A stretch of 64,000 nt of DNA from Amphiura filiformis (lineage: Eukaryota > Echinodermata > Ophiuroidea > Amphilepidida > Amphiuridae), in assembly GCF_039555335.1 (NCBI RefSeq), contig NW_027305508.1, positions 806,001 through 870,000 on the forward strand. The letters are read 5' to 3'. Under the pieces are notes generated by a model, which had not been told where the DNA came from, made no database searches, and worked only from the letters and a program-made list of their open reading frames with translations. Shown one piece after another: positions 40,501-52,500 of the stretch. Each line of letters begins with the position of its first letter. Position 1 is the stretch's first letter. Made by a program: the position numbers and the translations under genes.

Positions 40501-43500
40501 TGGTATTTCTCATTCATTTGAATGAGAAATATTTACATGAATGAGAAAATTATAAATTCTCATACTTTTGTCCAATTCTCATCGTTTTGAAAGAATTCTC
40601 ATTTTGAATTTTCCACTAGTGCATTGTGCACTATTATTGATCGTATGTACAGTGCACAATGGTAGATTTTGTATCTAGGGTCTTTGATATTGCACAATAA
40701 AATTGAACGTGTATGGGCCGCATTACAATATAGTCGTGTCATTCATGAAGACATGACTTTGTGTCTTAAAATAGGAGATGTCTTGCGTAAAGACGTGACC
40801 TTGAGAAGTATCTTAAAACCTACTCCATTGACTTGACGTGTCTTTTATGTATATATATTGTGTTTTTGATCAAGGTTAGCTTCAGCAAGGAGGTTAATTG
40901 CTATATGGGCGCACACCTGTCGGCAGTCTCTACAAGATGCTAGTTTCATGCTCTTTTTGTTTTTACATAAATTCTATACTTTTATGTTGTTGAAGGCTAT
41001 GAAGACGCAAGACACTTATAAGACACGATTGTAACAGAGTGTTTAATGCATTTTAGTGCATTTTATATATTATTGTCAACAGATATATGGAACAAAGTTC
41101 ACTACTATACCTTCCATTCCCAATAGACTTTGTCTGAGGGATTTCCGGAAGAAGCTGATTGTCTTTCAGTTTTATTGTTACAAATTTAGGTTAACCCTAA
41201 ACGATTAATTTCCTCAATTTCTGTAGTCTGTGAAGTTTGGCTGTATAAAATACATCATCATGATCATGTTCATTAAACCATGTTATTTATATTGGAGCAT
41301 GTAGCCTTAGTAAACAGAGTCGGGTTAGTTAAAGGAAGTTTTACTTTCGCAAGTTTTATGCCCGGGTTTTATGTGTCTGTTCGGAGATTCGACCTCTAGA
41401 CATACTTTCAAATTTCACCGGGAAATTTCTCTAATAGGAGAAGTGATATGCAAGTTGCCATTTTCTAACATATACCGCAGGCTCAATAATGTTGGAATTA
41501 TTTATTTCATAACACATACATACTATACACTAGAAACAAAATACCGGTTGCTTACCCAGCAAACACAAAAACGTTTTAAAAACGTTTTAAATAAGTTATA
41601 TTTTGGTTTAGGTAAAAACGTTTTGATAACATTAAAATGTCGGGTTATATAAAGGTCATGATAACGTTTTAAAACGTTTTGTATGAAAATACACTACAAC
41701 AACATTTTTAAATGTTTTCACAAAATGTTATTTTAAACTATTTTTACAAACATTTTTGCCAAATATTGGTTCAATACTTAAATAACATTATGTTAAAATG
41801 TTTGAACCCATCAAACACAGAAATGTTCTTTAAATGTTTTTCAAAACCTTTTAATAACATTTAAATGTCGGGTTATAAAAGGTCATGAAACGTTTTTAAA
41901 CGTTATTGAAAATATTTTGGGCAAACATTTTTCGCAAAATATTTTTTCAACTCCCCAAATAACATTCTGTTTAGAATGTTTTGTATCAAGTTTTCAAGAA
42001 TGTTTTCGGAAGGTTATTTAAACGTTTTTATACCCTTTATATAACACGACATTTAAACGTTTTCTGTAAAACATTTTTGTTTGCTGAGCAGTAGATTATC
42101 AAAAAATGTTTTTTAAGGTTATGAAAACATTTTATACTCTTAATATACCCTTTAAATAACCCGACATTTAAACGTTTTCTGACAACCTTTTATAACCTTT
42201 TGCGAATGATGTCGAAAACGTTTTGTGTTTGCTGGGTAACCATTTATAAGGACTGTTTTCCTGGTAAATTTATGAAAAGATTTGCATTTTGTTCAGTGAT
42301 TTTGTGCACGTTCTGTTTGCACATTTATATTTGAACGGACCATGATAGCAACAGCGACGAGACCCTCGTCTCCAAATAACTGCATAAGGACATCCAGATT
42401 TCAGATACCCCCAATATTGAATCATTTTACACTTACACTTACACTTACGGTTTAATGGGAGGTGGATAGGCTAAGGAAGAGGCTAATGTGCCTTTATAAC
42501 CCCATATCTCTTCCAATGGCTAGCTAGTGCAGTTTTGAAGGAGTTCACATTTTTTGCACTGATGACTTGTTGTGGGAGGTTGTTCCAACCATCCACAGTT
42601 CTCTGGGAGAAAACGTCTTGAGCGATTCGGTTAGTCTCGGCTTGAAGATTTTCATGTTATGCCCTCTTTGGTTGCTCTCATCTGCTACGTGAGGATTTTG
42701 AAGGTCTCGATTAGATCTCCACGGATTCTTAATTCTTTTGTTCCAAACTGTCGAATTCTTCTTTTGTTCCTTCAGTCTCTCAGTGTAGATCAGGTCTCTT
42801 AGTTATAGTTTTAGTTTTGGTACTAGTTTTGTGGCACGTCTTTGCACTTTCTACAGAGTGATTTTAAGTTGTGAATACTCTCTACAGAGTGATGATGTCT
42901 TTCTTCAGCGTTGGGCTCCAAGCTTGTGTTTAATGTTCTAAGTGGGGTCTAATATGTTTTGTATAGAGTGTGGTGAAGCCATCTTTATCAATATGTTTGA
43001 ATGTTTTCTTGATAACCCTTAGACTGTTCATTGCCTTTTGTGAGGCTTCATTTACAGTCATCATGTGATATAGACTCCCATATCTTTTTCTTGATCCATA
43101 TCTTCCAAGCTTTGATTTCCCATAGTGTAGTCATTCTATGTTCCTTCGCATGCTTTGCATTTGCTGGCATTGAATTTAAGCAGCCAGTTTCTGACCACTT
43201 CTGTAACTTATCTACACCTGTCTGCATCGTCTGGCGAGCTGCCAGAGGTGACCATCTTTGCATTAGGATACTCATGCACGAACCGCAAAATATATAGGAT
43301 GGGCTTTTCTAGAATCTAAACCACCCCTGAAAACCAGGCTTCCCACATTTCGCAAATTAGGTGCATGTCTATATTCTTCCAAAATGAAATGAATCTGGAG
43401 TCTTTCGTTGGTCATTCAAAATATAAACCATCACTTACCTAGAACTGTAACTTTGAATTCACACGCCAAGATATGATCAGATGATGAATCTCTCGCCAGA

Positions 43501-46500
43501 TAGTAATGCACTTGAACAGATCCGATTTCAAATTCATCCCCTGGATTATGATCACTTATCTGCGTGTATCCGTCTGGTACCGTAGGTATTGTCCAATACA
43601 CATGAGCAAAATTTTCTTCTGGTTCGGTGCTCACGGTTATGTTGTTGGGACAATCGCCAGCAAATTCGGAAGATGATTCTATACAAAATTAATGAAAAGG
43701 CAATTCAAGACACAGATTAATGATGTTGATTTAAAAGAAAGAGATGGAATATTGTCATTGTATTCTAGTATGTCCAAAGACTCTTTACTAACTATTGTGA
43801 GAAGTCAGTTTTGGAGGGAATGTCTGGGGGAAATGTTAGTCTCTTTTTTCTTCATGTGTCAAGCTATCAAAATTTCTTTCGATCATTGGTGGCTCTGAAA
43901 AGAGCCGTTTGTTTGAAGTATTGCAGGATGTAGCAACGTGTAACGATGTACCTGAGGATCGATTTTACCACTGAAGGAATTAGGAGTCGTGGACACAAGA
44001 GATCCTGTGGACACATGCCCAACGTGACCTTGGGAGGAGCATAAAAAGAGAGTTTTAAGTGATTCTTACGTTGGAAATGAATGACAACTTGGTGGTCCTG
44101 TTTTACACCCTTCTGCACCGATCTACATCCAAATGTTCCCGAATCTGACAGCAATGGAGGACGCAGATCTATTCCTTTAGCATTAGGTCTTCCCATTGTA
44201 GCATGATCCACTCTTCTGGAGAAGTTCTCAACCCGGTCACCATCAATATCAATGTGTGATGAAGATAGTTTAGGTGTACCTTCTGCTACGAGGCAAAGTA
44301 CCTCTACATAGGAGGTTGTTCTTGATAGAGTGATGGATATGGAAGAATCGGAGAGGATCTGTCTGTGGCTGTAATCACCATTTAGTACTATTTGTTCTGC
44401 AACAGGCTCTGTGATAAAAAATTGAAAGTTGTAACATTTTAGTAAGATGAAATGAAGGTATATGTGATGGTGTGAGGAGCTGGTCAGTAGGTATTTGGGG
44501 AATAATTCTGGTTTACCCTGCCACAAGTATAACCCTAATCCTAACCCACCCTAATTATAATCATAACCCTATTTTTATATGCAGCCCGGGGATGCAGCCC
44601 CCTCTTTTATTCCCATTGGGTTAGAAGTATACGAAAACATACCACAAAGAGGTTCAGGTCCACTCCATTGTCTGAAGATTTGGCAAGCTCTCACTGTACT
44701 GAACATAGTAAGTCTTTGCTGTCCTGGATCGGCGCAAACTGGTGTCAATGTGGTACCTACATCAAAGAACTGCTCACGTGTTTCGTTTAATTCTAATTCT
44801 GAACCATCGACAAATTGAAGTACGCCTGGGCTTGATGGCGGACGGGCGCAACCTGTAGTTTGGGTTGTAACATCTGCAAGGTAAAAGAAAAAAAAATAAT
44901 AGGCCTACTATTATCAAATAGTTTTGATGTTTTCCTATATATTCGATTTTAATCCGGGAAGGGGGGAGGCAAACAATGTAGGCCTATTGAAATAAAATGT
45001 CTGTAGATAAATGTCGGGAAAATGCGGAATTTTGAATATTTGTAAATACTAGAAACTTTCACTCTTGGACCTTCCCCATGTCCATGAATGTTGTTTATGA
45101 TAGCGGTTCCAAAAGATCATAATGATTCAACATTGATTACAGTGGTATGGGCAGAAATCTAGATACACCGGGCCATACAAATTGAAATCCATACTCCCCT
45201 ATACTGAAGACATATTCCTAAGTAAATGGGTGACTCCATTTGAAATCTACACCCCTGTGTGGCAAATTAAGGTCATGTCTTCCTTAGGGGGTGTATCTAA
45301 TTCAACTGGAATAACCCATGATGAAAATTGAAACTAAAACAACTTTGACCTAGAGTAGAATATTGCAACTCATTAGCAAATAAGCCGGGGAAATGGCTGT
45401 TGTGACCAAATGAATTTCCAATTTGATCATTTGTGGTATAAGTGGCCTATTTTCTTTTAATGGCACATATCTATTTTATACCGTAAAGGTATCTATTCCA
45501 ACCCAGTAACTTTAAATAAATTCAACCCTAATATCTCCATGATTCTGTTTCAAATTTAATTCTTCAAACACCGCTGATAATAATACCATATAACATAATA
45601 TCCGGGATTATAGTAAAACATTTTGAACATGCTGAAGGTGAAACATTTTTAGAAAGTTAAATAAGTCCGTAAAGCCTACTACTAAGCATAAAGGTTATAA
45701 AGATGTAGGTCTAAATATACATACGTAGTAGAGGTATAGGAAGCACTTTGAGCTAGCCCAATTTCTTATCTAATGACACAGATCTGACAAATGTGAGACG
45801 ATGAAAAATGTAATTCGGTGGTTTTAACTTTTTGTTTGGCTTGTCAATCTAATTGCTTATTCACAGATATGACAGCACAATATGTTTCTTATTGCTGATG
45901 GTCCGAAAGGGCAGATAAATGATATTGTACTAATCACCATGTACCACAATGGCCTCATCCCAATGGCATAGTTTAATAACCTCAATTAAAAAGTAATAAT
46001 GAAAAATTTAACCTTAAGTTAAAAGAGTATGAGTTTTTGTACCCAAATTTTCAAAGATCATTAAAAGAATGTAGAAATGTATTGGGGTCAAAGAACTGTG
46101 CCCTGATAGATGGGCATGTTGAGGACCCTAGTGAATGAGACTCGTGGTTCAACGCTTCTGGTATATATTGATAAGTTAACGATAACCATGGTAACGCAGT
46201 AACAACAAAGCCGTTATCATCAATATTCAAAATTAGTTATAATCTTAGCCTAATTATAATTCTTATATTCTAAAGAAGATGATCAAAAAGATAAAGAAAT
46301 GCCAACCCAGTTTACCTTAAGGTTATACAATCCATACTCATCATTTACGGGGAAGTCAGAGATTCTACGAGCATTTGCTTGATTAAGGATGGGAAGTCAG
46401 TGAGTATTAAGTACCACCTTCTGTCGACCCATATGTGGCAAATTTAAATAGAAACAGTCCTGATTTTATGATATCAAGGTATAAATTTCACCTGAAAAAT

Positions 46501-49500
46501 TGAGGGAAGATAAAAGATAGGGATGACATTCTCTTCATAGTTTCTTATGATTATATATCGTATATAGCGAATGAAGATGTCTTTCTGTTACCTCTATCGC
46601 CCAGTTTAGCCCTACTTAACACTTCTCCCATCCCTCCCTGCCTGTCTCCATTTCTTTTCTCTCCTCTAGCGCTCTTTCTTAGCTTTGCTTTCTCTTCTGC
46701 GTGAACGTTCGCCAGTTTTTCTTTTGATTGCCATACTTTCACCGACTTTTCTTTTCTTTCTTTTTTTTTCTTTCATTTTTTGATAGGCCTACTATATTGT
46801 TCATTTGGCAAAGTCATCTAACTTTTTTCATTGCTTTTTATTTGATTGAAATTTGATGTTCCGTTCAAAAGTTCTCGTTTATCAAACCTCGGCTCTTGAC
46901 GACAAAATTTGACGATTATATTGTTCTCCTATAGAAATTCATACATTAATTTTCTGACGTATATTTTATTGTTTTCAAGAAGAGATTTATAGGTTACGGT
47001 GGTCTTAACCCTGGAACTATGGAAACCTCTGGGTTTCATAACTGCTAAATTGTTGGTCTTTTTGGATTTTTTTTGTTTCGTTGTCTGGGCCAAAAAAAAC
47101 GTGTTTTCGCCAGCCCATAGGGCTGGTACCTAATTCTGAGATGGGGTTTGTGTACACTAAAGATTAGCTAAGATTATAGCCTTCTTCTATTGGTATGAAT
47201 TAATTTTTTTACTTCTCGTGGTGGAAATGTTTTTGATGTCTGCTAATTCGATTTGCAAGGAAAAGAAAGTACGTTTTGCCGTTTCAACGAACGAAAACGA
47301 TTGAGTATTGCCAAAGTTATGTTTGAATTAATTATGACTTAAAAAGTTATCATAGATTAGGCCTACACATATAAACATAAACCTGTTCAGCAATCAGCAT
47401 ATCAAAAAAATGACATGGTCAAAGCATAGTCAAAGCGGGGGGAATGATCACGAGGTCATATCACATTACTCGTTGACTGCCGATAAAACGCCCAATAAAG
47501 ACTTAGTCACCGGACCGCGCCGGCCAGTTAAAGTACATGCCCTATCACACCACTCCACACCATACATAAATTCTCCCAGTCACATTTCCCAAATATGAAA
47601 TTAAAAAAATTCAAATTTTAATTTACTTCTTTTAAAGTTTGGCAGAGGCGGGGTTCGAACTCACGGCGCAACGCTTAGTACTCTATGAGCCTAGCGCCTT
47701 AGACCACTCGGCCATTTGTCTTCTTGTTATTCATCTGAAACTTATTTAAAAATATTATCGCAACTTCAACATAGGCCTACCACGTGACAAGCAAAGGCAG
47801 AAAACGTATTATATTTTGGAATTTTATCTGCTTAAAACATTAATGTGTATTATAATAGAGCTACCATTATTTATATTGTTGAATTCTCAAGCGCATAGAG
47901 ACAATTAATACGAGCGTCCTATGATACATACACAATACATAAAATCGATTTTTGATCTTCGGCATTACTCGGTGACCTCCGATAAAACGCCCAATAACGC
48001 CGGTCAGTTAAAAAAAATGCTTAAGTACATGCCCTATTGAGATAAGCAATCCTTTTGTGATATGTCCATTCATCCATATAATAATAGCAATCAGATTTTT
48101 AGATGGATGTTTTACACAGTGATTGGAGAAGAAGCTATGTAAATAATCAAAAGTACATGTCTACAAATTGACAAGGACAACTCCTTTTGTCAAAATTGTT
48201 TTCACCTATTGCTCAGTATGTTAATTAATCCGATTAATTACGTAATTTCGCCAGCGTATGATATATCAGTACTAATATGTAGGCCCAAGGAGGTTAGATA
48301 TAGAAAGAAGAGGAAATAGATTACGTATCGCATATTGGTCCTTTGTGCCTATTAGAGTTTCCGCGCCAAGGGGAGGAAGAAAAAAAGGAAGGAGGGGGGA
48401 GGAGAGAGAGGGAGAGGGAGACCGATGGAGTCACAGGGCTCTAAATTACATAGGCGTAGATCGGGGGGGTAAATGCCACAATATTTTGCCAGGGGGATGG
48501 TCAATATAATCACCCCCCCAATATTGACGCCTGTGTATTGGTTTGTGTCGAAATTAACCTCATATTTGGCCATTTTATAGCCACAAAATGCCATTTTTAG
48601 CGCTTTGCGCGAATTTATTCCACTTTTGTCCCATATTTCACCAGTTTAGTTTCAATAGGCCTATGCTAAAATTTTCGCGCGCATTTGTACCATAAGATTC
48701 ACTGTAATGGGTACTTTTAAAAAATCCTAACCTAACCTAAACATAACTTTAACCCTTAGATTGGAGCTCTACTAGAAGTAAAAATATAGATAGTGAACGA
48801 ATTTAGTATTTCTATATCTATGTGAGAATGATACAATAGAGGCCCTGCATGAAATTATTGATTGGCTCCAAACAAAGGTTTTCAACCGGTGTCCTTCACC
48901 GTAGTTATGGCGGAGTGCAGTCCATTCAATCAAATGTTGTCATCAACCTATTTGATCGTAGTGCAGGATTATGTGTGTGAGACGAACTGTCACGGTAGAT
49001 TGCAATCATGCTTTTGTTGAATGCATTTGAGTAGTCCGCCATATTTACGGGATGATACGTCGCATGCAAGGCCTCTATATGACATGATGAACATAGTCAT
49101 TGATGCATCAGTTTTAAAATAGACTAGGCGGTTACCCATATTTGGCGGTTCTCGGCTGGGCGCGATTACCAGGCTGATGGTGACATGCCCATCTGACAAT
49201 TTTTACTAATTTGACCTCAGATGACCCCAGGGTGACATTGGATGACCCCAAAATGACCTAAACTTATAACTCTAAATGTTGACTGTACCTACCAAGTTTC
49301 ATGCCCATATATGAGCTTTTACTAATTTGACCTCAGATGACCCGTGGTGACCTTGGATGACCCCAAAATGACCTTCAAAAAATGCTGCTTTAAATGTTGA
49401 CTGTACCTACCAAGTTTCATGCCCATACGACACTTTTTAGTAATTTGACCTTAGATGACCCCTGGGAGGGGACCCCGTGGTCAGATGACTTAACGAACAT

Positions 49501-52500
49501 AAACATCTTCTTGCCAGCACAGAACTATACCCACCCACCGAGTTTGAGCCCCGTAGGACCTAGTTTCATGCCCATATGACAGTTTTTAGTCATTTGACCT
49601 CAAATGACCCATGGGAGGGAGCCCCGCGGGGTCGGACGACTTAACGAACATAAACATCTTCTTGCCAGGTCAGAACACCACCCACCCACCGAGTTTGAGT
49701 CCTGTACGACCTAGTTTCATGCCCATATGACAGTTTTAGTCATTTGACCTCAAATGACCCCTGGGAGGGGCCCTGGGTCGGATGACTTAACGAACATAAA
49801 CATCTTCTTGCCAGGACAGAACGTCACCCACCCACCGAGTTTGAGTCCCGTACGACCTAGTTTCATGCCCATATGACAGTTTTTAGTCATTTGACCTCAA
49901 ATGACCCCTGGGAGGGGGCCCTGGGGTCGGATGACTTAACGAACATAAACTTCTTCTTGCCAGGACAGAACTACACCCACCCACCGAGTTTGAGCCTCGT
50001 ACGACCTAGTTTCATGCCCATATGACAGTCTTTAGTCATTTGACCTCAAATGACCCCTGGGAGGGGGGGGGCCGGGGTCGGATGACTTAACGAACATAAA
50101 CTTCTTCTTGCCAGGACAGAGCTACACCCACCCACCGAGTTTGAGCCCCGTACGACCTACGACGGCCTCACATTAGCAGTCACAGACAAAACCTAAATCT
50201 ACAGAATATATCCATTACTCGTTGTTACTCGAAAGAGCTCAAAATAAATAACTTAGAAAATTTTCTTGATGTCCTTTAACATGTTTTCATAGTTAACCAT
50301 CGTTAGCCATGGAAATCTATCATGAGAACTGACCGGTGACTAAGTCCGATTTATTGGGACGTTTATCGGCAGTCAACGAGTAATGAGTGGACTACTGAGC
50401 ATAGCATGATGTTTGGTTGCCTGTGAGTGCATAATTGATATGTTGATAACATATCTAATAATGTTGTAGAATCAAAATCTTCATTATATGGACCACATTG
50501 AAGTCAAAGTAATTATCTATCCTATGCTGTATCGTTTTATGGATAAAATTGACTCAAAATGTTATTGATGATATTATTGCTATCTTTAACATCAGTTTTG
50601 TCTTTTCAACGGGAAAATCCGATTGAAAATAAAGTTTTTAGGGCTAGCTATAATATTGAACAATATATCCCATATTTTGACATGCACTTATAGAAAATAA
50701 ATAAATTATTGTCTTACTTTATAAATTATAAATACTGTAAAATGACACATAACTAAAGTGAGGCCAATTTCTATCTTTTTTATTTGATTCATAAAATTAC
50801 ATTCAACAAAATGATTGAAGACTGAGAAAACACACAATGCAGACTATTACAGAATGGAGCAGGTAAGATGCCATGTCCATAGCTTTGCAGGAGTTTCGGA
50901 CTAACAATCAACACATTCAAAAAATACAGTTTAAATGTGAAGATTGTAGTGAATGATCAGTCCTTTATCATGTGCTTGCCACTATCTACTTTATAGTAAA
51001 CTATACATTGCGAAATAATATAAAATCATTTTAAAATAAAATGTGCATGTAAGTTGAGTTTACATAGCGAATTAACTAACAACTGCAGTGTATTTCTTGA
51101 TTTTAATAACAAGCATGGGTAAAAAGCAGTAAAGACAAAAATGCAGAACAATTTGGAGTAATGAGTTGACAGGAGTTATAGGAGTTAATGTTTTTTGCTG
51201 TTTCAGTGTGCATGTTCTCGCCATTGATGGTTTGGTGAACTGTCATGTAACATGGATGTAAGCGTGATCCTAAAAAATGCCTTTCACGGTGACCCAAACT
51301 ATTGACAAGACCTCTTCTGCATTGAGGCTGGCCTTCCCTTTTAAAGGGAATTTTTATTTCACCAAAAACGGAGCATTGTTGCCCAAATTTAACCTCACAA
51401 TTCTAAATAGGGACGTGTATATACCTTTATATACTTTAGACCATCAACAATGATCAATTTAGCAGCTGTGAGGCCATTCCATGGATAAGACCAACCTTCT
51501 GGACAAAATACGCATTGTGTATAAAACAGCGATGTTGAAAGTAAAATTTGATAGTAATCTTTTTGTACAATTTCTACTATTTTCATGAAAATTCGGATTA
51601 AAAAAACCCCCTATACCCCTGCAGACCTTATAGAATTGGCAGAATTATTCTTTAAAATGTACTCAGTCTTGGTCTTCAAACAAGCAACCTATTTCATACA
51701 GAATTTTTGACCTGAACATTTTTCCGAATTTCATCACTTAGCCTACTAGTAATACTTACCAAAATCTGAATAATTCTCAAATTCTCAATCATCAAAATTC
51801 AGATTTGGTCATTGTCATAGATATGTTAACATAGCCTGCTAATGGTTCAGCCGAAAGCCATCTCAATTTATATAATGACAGTATATAAATTAGCTATATG
51901 TATTTGAATGGGGCTTTATTTCGTCAATACTACCGTTTTCTTCGGTTTTTTTGCCAAATTTTTCATTTCAAATATAACAAATGATAATTTGAACGACTTA
52001 TCATTTAACTTTTAAAGCAAGTAACAATATTAATTTCTTTACACTTCGCTGGGATCACTGAATGGGTCTTTAATACATATAATAATAAAGGCCTACATTT
52101 TGGAATTTCTTTCCGTGCCAAATAAAATGAAAGATCTAAAGAATATTTAACCTTTTTACAGAGTACGCGAACTTGGTATATATACAAATGACGGTATTAT
52201 TAGGAAAGTTACAATCACAGGAAAGAATTTTGTTTGGATTCGCTTCCGTGAGGTCATCATGGTTGAAATAATGCCTCAGTGTTCAGAGTTTGATGATGGA
52301 TGAAATATAGCAAATTTGTAACTAAAAATGACATTTCACACAGTTATCATTTTGTTCAACCATTAAATTAGTCTGTATAACTCATCATGATAATTACTGA
52401 CGCAACCATGATTGTATATATTATCAGTGATTATTGTTAAGTATGAGTCTGGGTAACCTTTTTTTTTAAATTAGTTTAAATGAAGTATCATTTTCGTTTA

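Larger units (their letters stand above)
26118..43438. other. Receptor intron 4 (17.3 kb), repeat-filled
   Basis: Between HYR2 and HYR1 exons. I looked for further phase 1-1 HYR, CCP or Ig cassettes and found none. Contents listed separately: MITEs, duplicated SINE blocks, DR1-like arrays, foldbacks, a hAT-like MITE, Harbinger-like MITEs and a LINE remnant. Stretches such as 27300-28300, 36200-37100 and 38600-39700 show nothing recognisable. Confidence 0.6.

Noticed and set aside
43867-44526. 219-codon minus-strand open frame taken as one exon
   Set aside because: Only 44070-44408 is the Ig exon. The rest reads through a good donor on one side and past the acceptor on the other, with no domain content.
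46551-46742. Basic Lys/Glu-rich minus-strand peptide
   Set aside because: It is the translation of a purine-rich low-complexity stretch and has no splice partners.
47641-47720. Functional tRNA-Leu or tRNA-Ser
   Set aside because: D arm and T loop are intact, but the acceptor halves do not pair and no clean anticodon stem forms.
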